From NCBI GenBank assembly GCA_002325825.1, contig DCSW01000030.1:1-8349 (forward strand): 8,349 nucleotides of DNA, read 5' to 3'. A model generated the notes under the pieces. The model was not told where the DNA came from. It made no database searches and was given only the letters and a program-made list of their open reading frames with translations. The first letter of the stretch is position 1. The number at the start of each line of letters is the position of its first letter. This DNA comes from Collimonas sp. UBA1456. Its GTDB lineage: Bacteria > Pseudomonadota > Gammaproteobacteria > Burkholderiales > Burkholderiaceae_D. This document shows, piece by piece, positions 1-6,920 of the stretch. The position numbers and the translations under genes are program-made.

Positions 1-362
1 GTACATCTTAATTCCGGAATTGACATCAACCGACGCGCACATGCGCATGCGGGGCATTAGCATCGAAACGGAAATGCCAGAAACTGTATTTCTCATTGGT
101 CAATGCCGGATCGGCCGCCGAATAGCTCAGAAACAACAATAGAATTTTCTGGCCTATCAATTGCCGTAATTGTGGGAAGTCATCTTCGACACCTTGCTTG
201 CTATCGGATACCGACAGCGCTAGCGGAGGACGGCCATCCGGCAAGCACACCGCGCCGCGTGCGTTAACCTGCTTCACCGCAAAGCGGATATTGCACTCCA
301 CGAACTCGCCGGCATTGGTAAACGCCCCCCAACAGGGCTTCAATCATACCAAGCCGGATCGG

Positions 363-389
363 TGACAAACTTGACAAACTTGACAAACA
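363..389. repeat. 9-bp tandem repeat, about three copies
   Basis: The unit TGACAAACT occurs at 363-371 and 372-380, with a near copy TGACAAACA at 381-389. Nine bases is three codons, so in the minus-strand remnant the repeat reads as LSS LSS LS without shifting frame. On the plus strand it creates two perfect TTGACA hexamers, at 371-376 and 380-385. Confidence 0.9.
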
Positions 390-410
390 CAGCGGCTACA
401 TAAGGCATAG
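371..410 (+). promoter_or_regulatory. Possible promoter for the 471/494 unit (weak -10)
   Basis: Two consensus -35 hexamers TTGACA (371-376 and 380-385) face the surviving plus-strand DUF3108 gene and lie 86-100 bases before the first start codon. No convincing -10 sits at 16-18 bp from either one; the nearest A/T-rich stretches are TACATA (397-402) and CATAG (406-410). The call rests on the -35 match and on the need for some promoter here, since the intact gene has no other upstream space. It is inference. Confidence 0.25.
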
Positions 411-459
411 CAGCGCCCAGCGCCAACCTGCATACCAGAGCGGCAGTGATCGCATGACG

Positions 460-465
460 AAGGAG
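460..465 (+). promoter_or_regulatory. Ribosome binding site AAGGAG before the ATG at 471
   Basis: AAGGAG lies five bases before the ATG at 471. It is the best Shine-Dalgarno match on the left side of the window. The longer frame that starts at 494 has no such site of its own, so ribosomes probably load here and reach 494 by coupling through the overlapping stop and start. Confidence 0.65.
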
Positions 466-470
466 ATCAG

Positions 471-497
471 ATGTCGACGATTATTGTTCTTTTATGA
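471..497 (+). CDS. Eight-codon frame MSTIIVLL: leader peptide or stub of a lost upstream gene
   Basis: A strong ribosome binding site at 460-465 drives an ATG at 471. The frame encodes only MSTIIVLL before TGA at 495-497, and the TGA overlaps the ATG of the DUF3108 gene in the arrangement ATGA (494-497). Such an overlap usually couples translation of two genes. Eight codons is too short for a normal protein. The peptide resembles the start of glycinamide ribonucleotide formyltransferase (PurN), which commonly begins with Met, one or two polar residues, a run of Ile/Val/Leu and then SGxGSN. From memory, purN often precedes DUF3108 genes in Burkholderiales. The stub could therefore be all that remains of purN after deletion, now serving as a leader. 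The match is short and the identity is a guess. Confidence 0.35.
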   Translation: MSTIIVLL

Positions 498-1708
498 AAA
501 CACAATATTTTACGTGGTTTATCGCAGTTGCCAGAATGTTGTTTGGTCAATCACGACAGATACGTTTACGCTATGCTGATGTCGTCTTCTTCCATCCCTC
601 CGTCTACCGTCTTATCAGCCGTCGCCGCTGGCTGTGGGTACTGGTGCTGACGATCTTGTTGCACGTGTTGCTGATTGATTGGTGTAACCGCCGGTTCGGC
701 GCTTCATCGCTGGCCAATCGTCCGGATCAAGTGATGCTGGCCGATCTGCTACCGCTGCCGCCGGTCGAAAGGCCGGTGATGTTGCCTCAAACCGCTAATC
801 TCAAGCGAAAAATTAGCCATTCGGCACGCAGGAAACCAACCGCTGCACCACCGCCGGCGTCGGTGGAAAAGATGCCAGATACGCCTACCTGGGAAACCGT
901 TACACCCATTATTGACGACGACGCCATGGCCGCAGCGTTGGCCCTTGCTGGCGCTACTCCCGCTGCCGAAACCATATCGCCGGCGATCGAACCTACCGTA
1001 GCGGCGGTCGAAACCAAACCAGAAGCCGTAAAGCAATACCATACAAATCCGCCGCCATCGGCGGAGTTAAGGTACGAAGTGGAAGCATTAAACAAGGGAC
1101 AGAATTACCACGGCAGCGGCAAGATCATTTGGCAAACTGACAGCGGTAGCTACAGCATGAATCTTGAGGTTGGCGTACTATTCTTTACCGTGCTCGATAT
1201 AAAAAGCGAAGGTGAAATCAATGGCCTCGGCATCGCACCGGTTACCTTTATACAAAAACGTTTCCGCAAACAACCGACCATCACGACCTTCCATCGCGAG
1301 CTCAACCAAATCGTTTTTTCAGATTCAAGCAATAATTATCCACGAAGTGACGGTGAACAGGACCGTTCCAGCGTGGTATGGCAACTGGCCAGCATCGGCC
1401 GTGGCGGCAGCAGCCAGTTCGCGCCGGGCACCGTGATCGATATGTTTGTGGCCGGACCGAGAGATGCCGAAATATGGCGTATGCAGGTGGTCGGCGAGGA
1501 ACAGATCAACGTGAACGGCAGCAATACCGATGTATGGCATGTGACTCGCATCCCACAGGCTGGTCCCCACGAACAACGTCTTGACATCTGGATGGCGCCG
1601 CAGCAAGAATGGTATCCGGTCAAGTTGCGCTTTACCGAAACCGACGGCGACTATATCGACATGTCGCTGTCCAAACTGAAGCGACTAGATACTATCCCAG
1701 CGAACTAA
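494..1708 (+). CDS. DUF3108 domain protein, single membrane anchor
   Basis: An intact 404-residue protein of unknown biochemical function. Residues 1-42 are basic and presumably cytoplasmic. A membrane segment follows at about 46-62 (WLWVLVLTILLHVLLIDW), then a proline- and alanine-rich stretch at about 85-190 that resembles the spacer of TonB-like proteins, then a periplasmic DUF3108 domain at about 190-397. Family signatures include LRYEVEALNKGQ, the SEGEINGLGIAPVTFIQKRF block, TTFHRE, WQLASIGRG and RLDIWMAPQQEWYPVKLRF. The start at 494 overlaps the preceding eight-codon frame and lacks its own ribosome binding site. Related proteins tend to begin nearer the membrane segment, so the first 40 or so residues may be an extension acquired when upstream DNA was lost; no nearby alternative start has a better site. 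A decayed paralogue follows 27 bp downstream. The domain is confident; the role, probably in the envelope, is not known. Confidence 0.85.
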   Translation: MKTQYFTWFIAVARMLFGQSRQIRLRYADVVFFHPSVYRLISRRRWLWVLVLTILLHVLLIDWCNRRFGASSLANRPDQVMLADLLPLPPVERPVMLPQTANLKRKISHSARRKPTAAPPPASVEKMPDTPTWETVTPIIDDDAMAAALALAGATPAAETISPAIEPTVAAVETKPEAVKQYHTNPPPSAELRYEVEALNKGQNYHGSGKIIWQTDSGSYSMNLEVGVLFFTVLDIKSEGEINGLGIAPVTFIQKRFRKQPTITTFHRELNQIVFSDSSNNYPRSDGEQDRSSVVWQLASIGRGGSSQFAPGTVIDMFVAGPRDAEIWRMQVVGEEQINVNGSNTDVWHVTRIPQAGPHEQRLDIWMAPQQEWYPVKLRFTETDGDYIDMSLSKLKRLDTIPAN

Positions 1709-1735
1709 TTTTTCTTTTACTTCGTCTAGCAACGA

Positions 1736-2533
1736 GTGCGACGATTGAAAAACTGCATCGTTTTTCGGAAAACCATAAAATCAATCTTAATCCACTTATC
1801 CCTCGCCGCCGCACTAGGCGGCGCCATGCTAACGGCCGCCGCTGACGCCTATATCCGACCCACAAGTACAAAATCGACTTGCCGCCATCGACCATCCTCA
1901 ACTATGCGATCCAGGTCAAATAAAGCGGCATGACGATCGGCAGCAAAAGTTTAGTCAAATAGCAAGTCGACGATAAACATTTTAGCGTCAAGTCCGAGAC
2001 CCGCGCCACGATCATCGGCAAAATACTCGAAGCATCCAGCGAGGGAGCAATAGACGATTACGGCTTAGCACCGACCCAATTCGTCAACAAGCGTTTTCGA
2101 AAGGAAGCCACCACCACGACCTTTCATCGCGATAGCGGCACCATCAGCCTCTCAGAAGCCGGCGCAAGCTACTCGCTGAAAGGCGGCGAGCAAGACCAAA
2201 CCAGCATTATCTGGCAATTGATCTCGGTTGCATGCACTACAACGAAGCAATTCAATCCTGGGGTCGACTGGACGTTATTTGTAGCAGGGACGGGCGATGC
2301 CGAACCGGGGACCTTCAAGGTCATCAAGAATGAGAAAAATCAGCACACCAATGGGTTAATTGGACACAGTCCACATCTCCAAGGTACCACCACCGGACGC
2401 CAAGGACCAGCAGGTGGATATGTGGTTGGCACCATCGTTGGAATGGTACTCGGTGCAGCTGTGCTTTACTGATCCGAACAACGACTATGTCGAACAGAAT
2501 CTGAAACAAGTAAGCAACAAGGCCGCTAAATAG
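1736..2533 (+). pseudogene. Second DUF3108 protein, broken
   Basis: A paralogue of the preceding gene, of the shorter secreted kind. A GTG at 1736 opens a signal peptide (basic start, hydrophobic LSLAAALGGAMLTAAADA) in one frame. The body continues in another frame from about 1861 (HKYKIDLPPSTILNYAIQVK), so one shift lies at about 1845-1861. In-frame stops follow at 1921-1923 (TAA) and 1960-1962 (TAG). The frame then stays open through GLAPTQFVNKRFRKEATTTT, closely matching the intact neighbour. A further shift near 2335 (run of A) leads to a third stop at 2357-2359, and the C-terminus DMWLAPSLEWYSVQLCFTD ends at TAG 2531-2533. Almost the full length is present, so this decay came from small lesions. 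No good ribosome binding site is visible and the original start may differ. Confidence 0.88.
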
Positions 2534-2610
2534 CGACTCTGCGGCGGCCACGGCTAAGATGGCATAAAATTGCCTCATTTAATCTACTCAACATAGACAC
2601 AGTAAACCCT

Positions 2611-3321
2611 ATGACTACACCAAACGGCGCCATCGTTCTGTTTAGCGGAGGCCAGGACTCAACCACATGCCTGGCATGGGCCTTATCACGCTACGAACGG
2701 GTCGAAACGATAGGCTTCGATTATGGCCAGCGGCACGCCATCGAGCTGACGGTACGCCCGATCTTGCTACAGAAAATCCGCAAGCAGTTCCCGCAATGGG
2801 CCAGTAAACTCGGCGAAGACCACATGATCGACCTGTCACTGATTTCGAAGATTTCTTCGACGGCGATGACAGAGGATGTCGAGATCGTCATGCAGCATAA
2901 TAGTTTACCGAACACCTTCGTACCAGGCCGCAATCTGCTGTTCATGACGGTCGCTGCCACCGTAGCCTACCGGCGTAGCTTGAATGTGCTGATCGGCGGC
3001 ATGTGCGAAACTGATTTTTCCGGATATCCCGATTGTCGCGACGACACCATGAAGGCGTTGCAAGTGGCACTGAACCTCGGCATGGCAACGCAGATCAAAC
3101 TGGAAACGCCATTGATGTGGATCGACAAAGCGGCAACTTGGAAGCTGGGACAAAAGCTCGGCGGCGAGGTGCTGGTAAATTTGATCCGCGCCGATACCCA
3201 TACCTGCTACCTGGGCCAGCGCGGCGCGCTGCATGACTGGGGCTACGGCTGCGGCACCTGCCCGGCCTGCGCATTGCGGGCGCGCGGCTACCAGCAATTC
3301 AAGCAAACTGGCGGCGTCTAA
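2611..3321 (+). CDS. queC: 7-cyano-7-deazaguanine synthase QueC
   Basis: QueC converts 7-carboxy-7-deazaguanine to preQ0 using ATP and ammonia in the cytoplasm, a step toward queuosine in tRNA. The protein has 236 residues, close to the usual length, and appears intact. The ATP-binding PP-loop SGGQDS is at residues 12-17, DYGQRH at 37-42, VPGRN at 104-108, ETDFSGYPDCR at 133-143 and ETPLMW at 165-170. Four zinc-binding cysteines are present at 199, 214, 217 and 220; the spacing between the first two is longer than in E. coli and, from memory, resembles Burkholderiales QueC. The start fits the family, although the ribosome binding site is poor. A 77-bp gap separates it from the DUF3108 pseudogene, and a strong terminator begins 35 bases after the stop. 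No queD, queE or queF is visible in the window, so the rest of the pathway must be elsewhere or absent. Confidence 0.96.
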   Translation: MTTPNGAIVLFSGGQDSTTCLAWALSRYERVETIGFDYGQRHAIELTVRPILLQKIRKQFPQWASKLGEDHMIDLSLISKISSTAMTEDVEIVMQHNSLPNTFVPGRNLLFMTVAATVAYRRSLNVLIGGMCETDFSGYPDCRDDTMKALQVALNLGMATQIKLETPLMWIDKAATWKLGQKLGGEVLVNLIRADTHTCYLGQRGALHDWGYGCGTCPACALRARGYQQFKQTGGV

Positions 3322-3355
3322 AACAATTCAGCAACCTGGCGACAGACCTGCAGAA

Positions 3356-3400
3356 AAATAAAAACGGCTGGTAGATATTCTCTACCAGCCGTTTTTATTT
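3356..3400. terminator. Bidirectional intrinsic terminator between queC and the ior pseudogene
   Basis: A perfect 20-bp inverted repeat (3356-3375 and 3381-3400) encloses a five-base loop TATTC. Its core is CGGCTGGTAGA with CTACCAGCCG, and the outer pairs are A/T, giving a T-rich tail on either strand (GTTTTTATTT on plus, GTTTTTATTTTT on minus). It lies 35 bases after the queC stop and 17 bases beyond the end of the converging ior pseudogene, so it would stop transcription from both sides. Confidence 0.93.
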
Positions 3401-3416
3401 CAACGCTTAATGCAAC

Positions 3417-6400
3417 TCATAAAACCGCAATCGAGCGCACCCGTTCACCTTTTTTCTCGGAAGCAGGATTGTGGAATTGCACCAGAAACTGCGCTTTTCC
3501 TTTGCCAGTGCCGCTGTCAGATGGGGGGATCCTTGACATGACCATAGCCCCGAATTTCTTCAGGGATACTGGCGATCGCCACGGCGGCAGAAAGATTATC
3601 GACGATCAATGTCGACAACAAAGATTCGATGGTCTCTTTATGGTGTGCAATCGAATTACGGCTCTCTGCCGTATACCAAAAGAGATCGAGCGCACCACCC
3701 CGCAAGAATTTCATCTTGGCCAGCATGCCGAACGCACGCATCCATCCATGGCCCCGAATTCCTTATTGATCAAATGTTCGGGGGCATCATGCTTGGCCAA
3801 TGAAGGCGGCGCCATCTCATACTCATCCTTGTAATCCGTCAGATTGAATAAATAAGTTGCCACCGCCATGCTCAGGCGCTGCCCCCCGCATGCGCTCTCG
3901 GTTTGAAAAAATCGGCGCTTCACCGCCGCAACCAGTTCGACGAAGATGCGGTATTGCTCGGCGTAGGCCATATCCTGATATGGTAGTGAGAATAGCTACG
4001 CGATGCTTGATCAAATCATCCAGATTCGGCGTGCGCTTGAACTCGATGATCTGCGTCGACATATCCTTGAGACGAGTACGATTTTCCAGAGTAGCGAAAT
4101 CGCAAGCGGCGCTGTGGACGCAGATAAAAGCCTGCTTGTTTAAAGCAATCTGTAGCGTATTCAATTCAATCGTCCGCATCAACGATGTCTTCGTCAGCGG
4201 CACTAAGCCCTTTTGCTAAGCATAGCCGAGCACGAACATATTGTTCGCAATTGCATCATCCATCAACGCAGTGGCAATGCGGCTGGCATCGATGAAGTCG
4301 ACGCGGATCGAATAGATATCTTCCATATGGTCGACCAGCCGCACATACGACATTACCGGCCCACCCCTTTGATCCAGGCCGCTCATATCGAGCACCGAAC
4401 AGCCTTTACCTTGGACGTTTGCCGCCATCGCCAGCATCTGGCCGATGGTGACCACGCAGGTACCACCGATTCCGGTCACCAGGATGCTATAGGGCTTTAC
4501 CATGTTCGGCAAGAACGATGTCGGCAGGCTTGCCACCGGCGCCTTAGCAGCGTCGGCACCATTTATAGCAGCCGACACCTTAGCCTGCTTCTTGAGGCTG
4601 CCACCTTCGAACATGACAAAACTATGGCAAAAACGGGGCTCTAAAGAGAATTCCTTATTGCATGAAGACTAATTGATCTGCCGCTTGCGGCCGAACTCGA
4701 TCCCCAGAGGTTCCTCCGACATGTAATTCGGTTGCACACGGTTTCGTTAATCACTGAGCATTTTTCCTGGTCTGGGTATTCATTGCATTTTCGGCGACGA
4801 CGTCTTTCCGATGCGCAGGTCTCTGCACGTAAATCATCGCTGAAGTTCCTTCGACCTCATGCAATTTGCGCTGTACGGCATCGAGTTCGCCACGGTGACG
4901 GATCGTCACATCCGGCGCCAAATCAATGTTCGATCCATATTTCTCAGGCTCGTCGGTGACAACGATAATCGGCGTCATCCCCTTCCGCAGAGATCTGCCG
5001 GAAAATTATGGCGGGATCGAGAGGGCCGCCAAAGGACTGGCCGCCAGTCATTGCAACAGCGTCGTTGAATAGGATCTTCTTGTAGGTGATGTTGACCTTG
5101 TCGGTGATCGATACGCGGATCGCCAGTAGGACCGAGTGGAAATAGGTGCCGTCCCCGAGATGAGCGAACACATGTTTTTTCGATGTGAACGGCGCCGGGC
5201 AAATCCAGGTCACACCTTCGCCACCCATATGGGTAAATGTCGACGATTCTCGATCCATCCACAACACCATGTGATGGCAACCGATACCAGCCAAGCCACG
5301 GTTGCCATCAGGCAGTTTGATCGAGGTATTGTGCGGGAAGCGATCGCATACACGATTCGCGCCGGATTCAACTCATAGATCGCTGGCAGCAGCCAGTCAC
5401 AGTGACCTTCGCCGCTGCGATTACTCAACTTGCCAGTATCGTCGAACTTGACGATCACACGTTGGCGCACGTCGTCACGCCAATTTTAGAGTTCCTCCTT
5501 GATCTGGTATTTCAGTATCTGGCGCTTTTCTTCGACCACCAGAATTTCTTCCAGCCTCCGTGCAAACTCTAGTACGTCTTCCGATTCTAGCGGCCAGGTC
5601 ATGCCGATCTTGGCGCGCGGGCTATCCCCAATGATCTGATTCAATTTGTTGACCCGGGTATACGCCAGCGCAGCGCACCACTTGTAGTTGTTCATCCGCG
5701 CTTCTTGTCCCAGTACGGTATCCGGCAAGTGGATATTCAAGCAGTCCGGCGGCAGTTCGAGAGCAGCAGCGGTCGGTAGCACGATCTTCACGCGGTCCGG
5801 ATCGAGATCAACCGAATCGCCGAATTCAACCAGATCGGTGATGCATTTCATCGACACCCACAGCCCGGAGTGACGGCTCATAGCCCAGTCATGCATACCG
5901 TAACCAAGATACTCTTGTACCGAAGATGGATACGGCACCGAGATGCCGCAGACTTTCTGGATATATTCACTCTGATGCGCGGTGGTTGATGATTTGGCGG
6001 CGTGATATCGTCGCCGGCCAATACCGGTACGTAGCCATGCTTGGAAGCACCGGCCATGCTAGCATGCTTGAAAACATCGCCGCAGCGGTCGACGCCAGGG
6101 CCTTTACCGTACCATAACCCAAAGACGCCATCGTATTGAGCGCCTGGAAAAAAATTGACCTGTTGTGCGCATCCAGATGCTGGTCGCCGCCAGATCTTCG
6201 TTCATCCCATGGTGAAATTTGACGTGATGCGCGTCGAGATATTTTTCGCCTTGACAGTCGTCATGTCGACGTTATAGAGCGATGAGCCACGATAACCGGA
6301 CAGATAATAAACGGTATTCAAGCCTGCCTACAAATCGCGCTGCCGCCGCAACATTGGCAAGCAGACAATGGCTCGAGCACCCATCATAAAAGTACGGCCG

Positions 6401-6504
6401 CGCCCTAGTGTAAATTTGTCATCCAGAGAAATAGTGCCATCTTCAGATGCTTGCGCCGATTGAGTAGGCAGCAAGGCTTGCTCCGCTTTGAGTAGTGCTT
6501 TCAT
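3417..6504 (-). pseudogene. Indolepyruvate ferredoxin oxidoreductase (fused alpha-beta type), degraded
   Basis: The parent enzyme oxidatively decarboxylates aryl pyruvates (indolepyruvate, phenylpyruvate, 4-hydroxyphenylpyruvate) to aryl-CoA esters, using thiamine diphosphate and Fe-S clusters; the fused form has about 1,160-1,200 residues. The start at 6504 has a GGAGA site (6509-6513). Recognisable blocks in order are LPMLRRQRDL then TAG (6328-6330), WYGKGPGVDRCGDVFKHA, YPSSVQEYLGYGMHDWAMSR, KIVLP, EILVVEEKRQILKYQ, LAGIGCHHMVLWMD, the thiamine diphosphate region GDGTYFHS through NDAVAMTGGQ, the cysteine region (damaged), YSILVTGIGGTCVVTIGQ, IEFKRTPNLDDL, and IPEEIRGYGHVK. Further stops lie at 4669-4671 and 4216-4218. 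At least four segments of tens of residues are missing (near 5604, 5335, 4300 and 3812), and many frameshifts occur. The remnant spans 3.09 kb where about 3.5 kb is expected. No function is possible. The last 25 or so codons are assigned less surely. Confidence 0.93.
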
Positions 6505-6920
6505 TCTGTCTCCGTGCCAAAAATTATGTTTTTGAGTGCGCTGCGTGGCGGTTATCCAACGCGCAAAAACGTCTCTACCTTGTGAAAAAATTATTCTTTA
6601 ATTTGACCTACAGCATTAGCACAAAACAATATCCGACTCAATGCATGCCGGACGGGATTGGTGCAGGAGTAACAACTGGTAAATCCAATAGGAAATTCCA
6701 GCGTCGATGGGTGGAATGAAAACTCGTCTGATGTATCTAACATACCCCCCTGGACCAACCACTTCGGGAACTCCTCCCTCTGGAGTTTTAATTATCGCTA
6801 GTTTGCGGAATCTGCTTTTTCTTTGTGTAGCTGATTTTTGATTGCTCTTACCATACTAAAGAATCAGGACGCGACTAAGCCGCTCCGCTGTAACGGATAC
6901 AGCGGGCATCACCAACAGCA
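6505..6920. other. Non-coding gap between the ior and phhA pseudogenes
   Basis: I see no gene on either strand. The first 215 bases upstream of the ior start are A/T-rich in the middle (6570-6610) and would have held its promoter; no clear -35/-10 pair stands out. Two small hairpins are visible: AACTCC/GGAGTT (6769-6774 with 6782-6787) and CCGCTGT/ACAGCGG (6885-6891 with 6899-6905). The second lies just past the phhA stop but lacks a T-tract on the minus strand, so neither is a convincing terminator. No trace of phhB or of a divergent regulator was recognised. Confidence 0.6.
6509..6513 (-). promoter_or_regulatory. Ribosome binding site GGAGA of the ior pseudogene
   Basis: On the minus strand GGAGACAGAATG places GGAGA four bases before the ATG at 6504-6502. 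This fixes the original start of the indolepyruvate ferredoxin oxidoreductase. Confidence 0.6.

Larger units (their letters stand above)
1..455 (-). pseudogene. ABC transporter substrate-binding protein (branched-chain amino acid type), 5' remnant
   Basis: This is the N-terminal part of a periplasmic binding protein of the LivK/Leu-Ile-Val type, which would capture a small solute for an ABC importer. Reading from 455 downward, an arginine-containing, hydrophobic start (MRSLPLWYAGWRWALLCLM) resembles a signal peptide but meets a TAG at 396-398. The same frame resumes as IRLGMIEALL and then shifts at a run of six G (325-330 on the plus strand). The next frame gives GAFTNAGEFVECNIRFAVKQ and then VSDSKQGVEDDFPQLRQLIG, typical of the family. 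A deletion follows IGQKI (about 140-150), because the next text, SYSAADPALTNEKYSFWHFR, normally lies tens of residues further on. Another shift near 45-50 leads to a stop in the main frame. The remainder lies outside the window. No good ribosome binding site precedes 455. Family assignment is confident; the substrate is unknown. Confidence 0.8.

Noticed and set aside
1709..1735. Terminator between the two DUF3108 genes
   Set aside because: T-rich sequence is present after the stop, but no stem precedes it; the copies were probably co-transcribed.
2905..3306. Minus-strand 133-codon frame opposite queC
   Set aside because: It is a shadow of the codon pattern of queC, with no ribosome binding site and no recognisable motif.
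3857..4644. Plus-strand open frames of 120 and 143 codons
   Set aside because: They are antisense to the ior pseudogene, whose minus-strand translation matches the family in detail.
6495..6719. Plus-strand 74-codon frame in the ior/phhA gap
   Set aside because: It overlaps the ior start, has no ribosome binding site, and its product has no coherent domain or membrane pattern.
6717..6833. Small plus-strand frame starting MKTRLMYLTYPPG
   Set aside because: About 36 codons, no clear ribosome binding site and no recognisable similarity.
6885..6905. Hairpin CCGCTGT/ACAGCGG as the phhA terminator
   Set aside because: Only seven base pairs and no T-tract on the minus strand.
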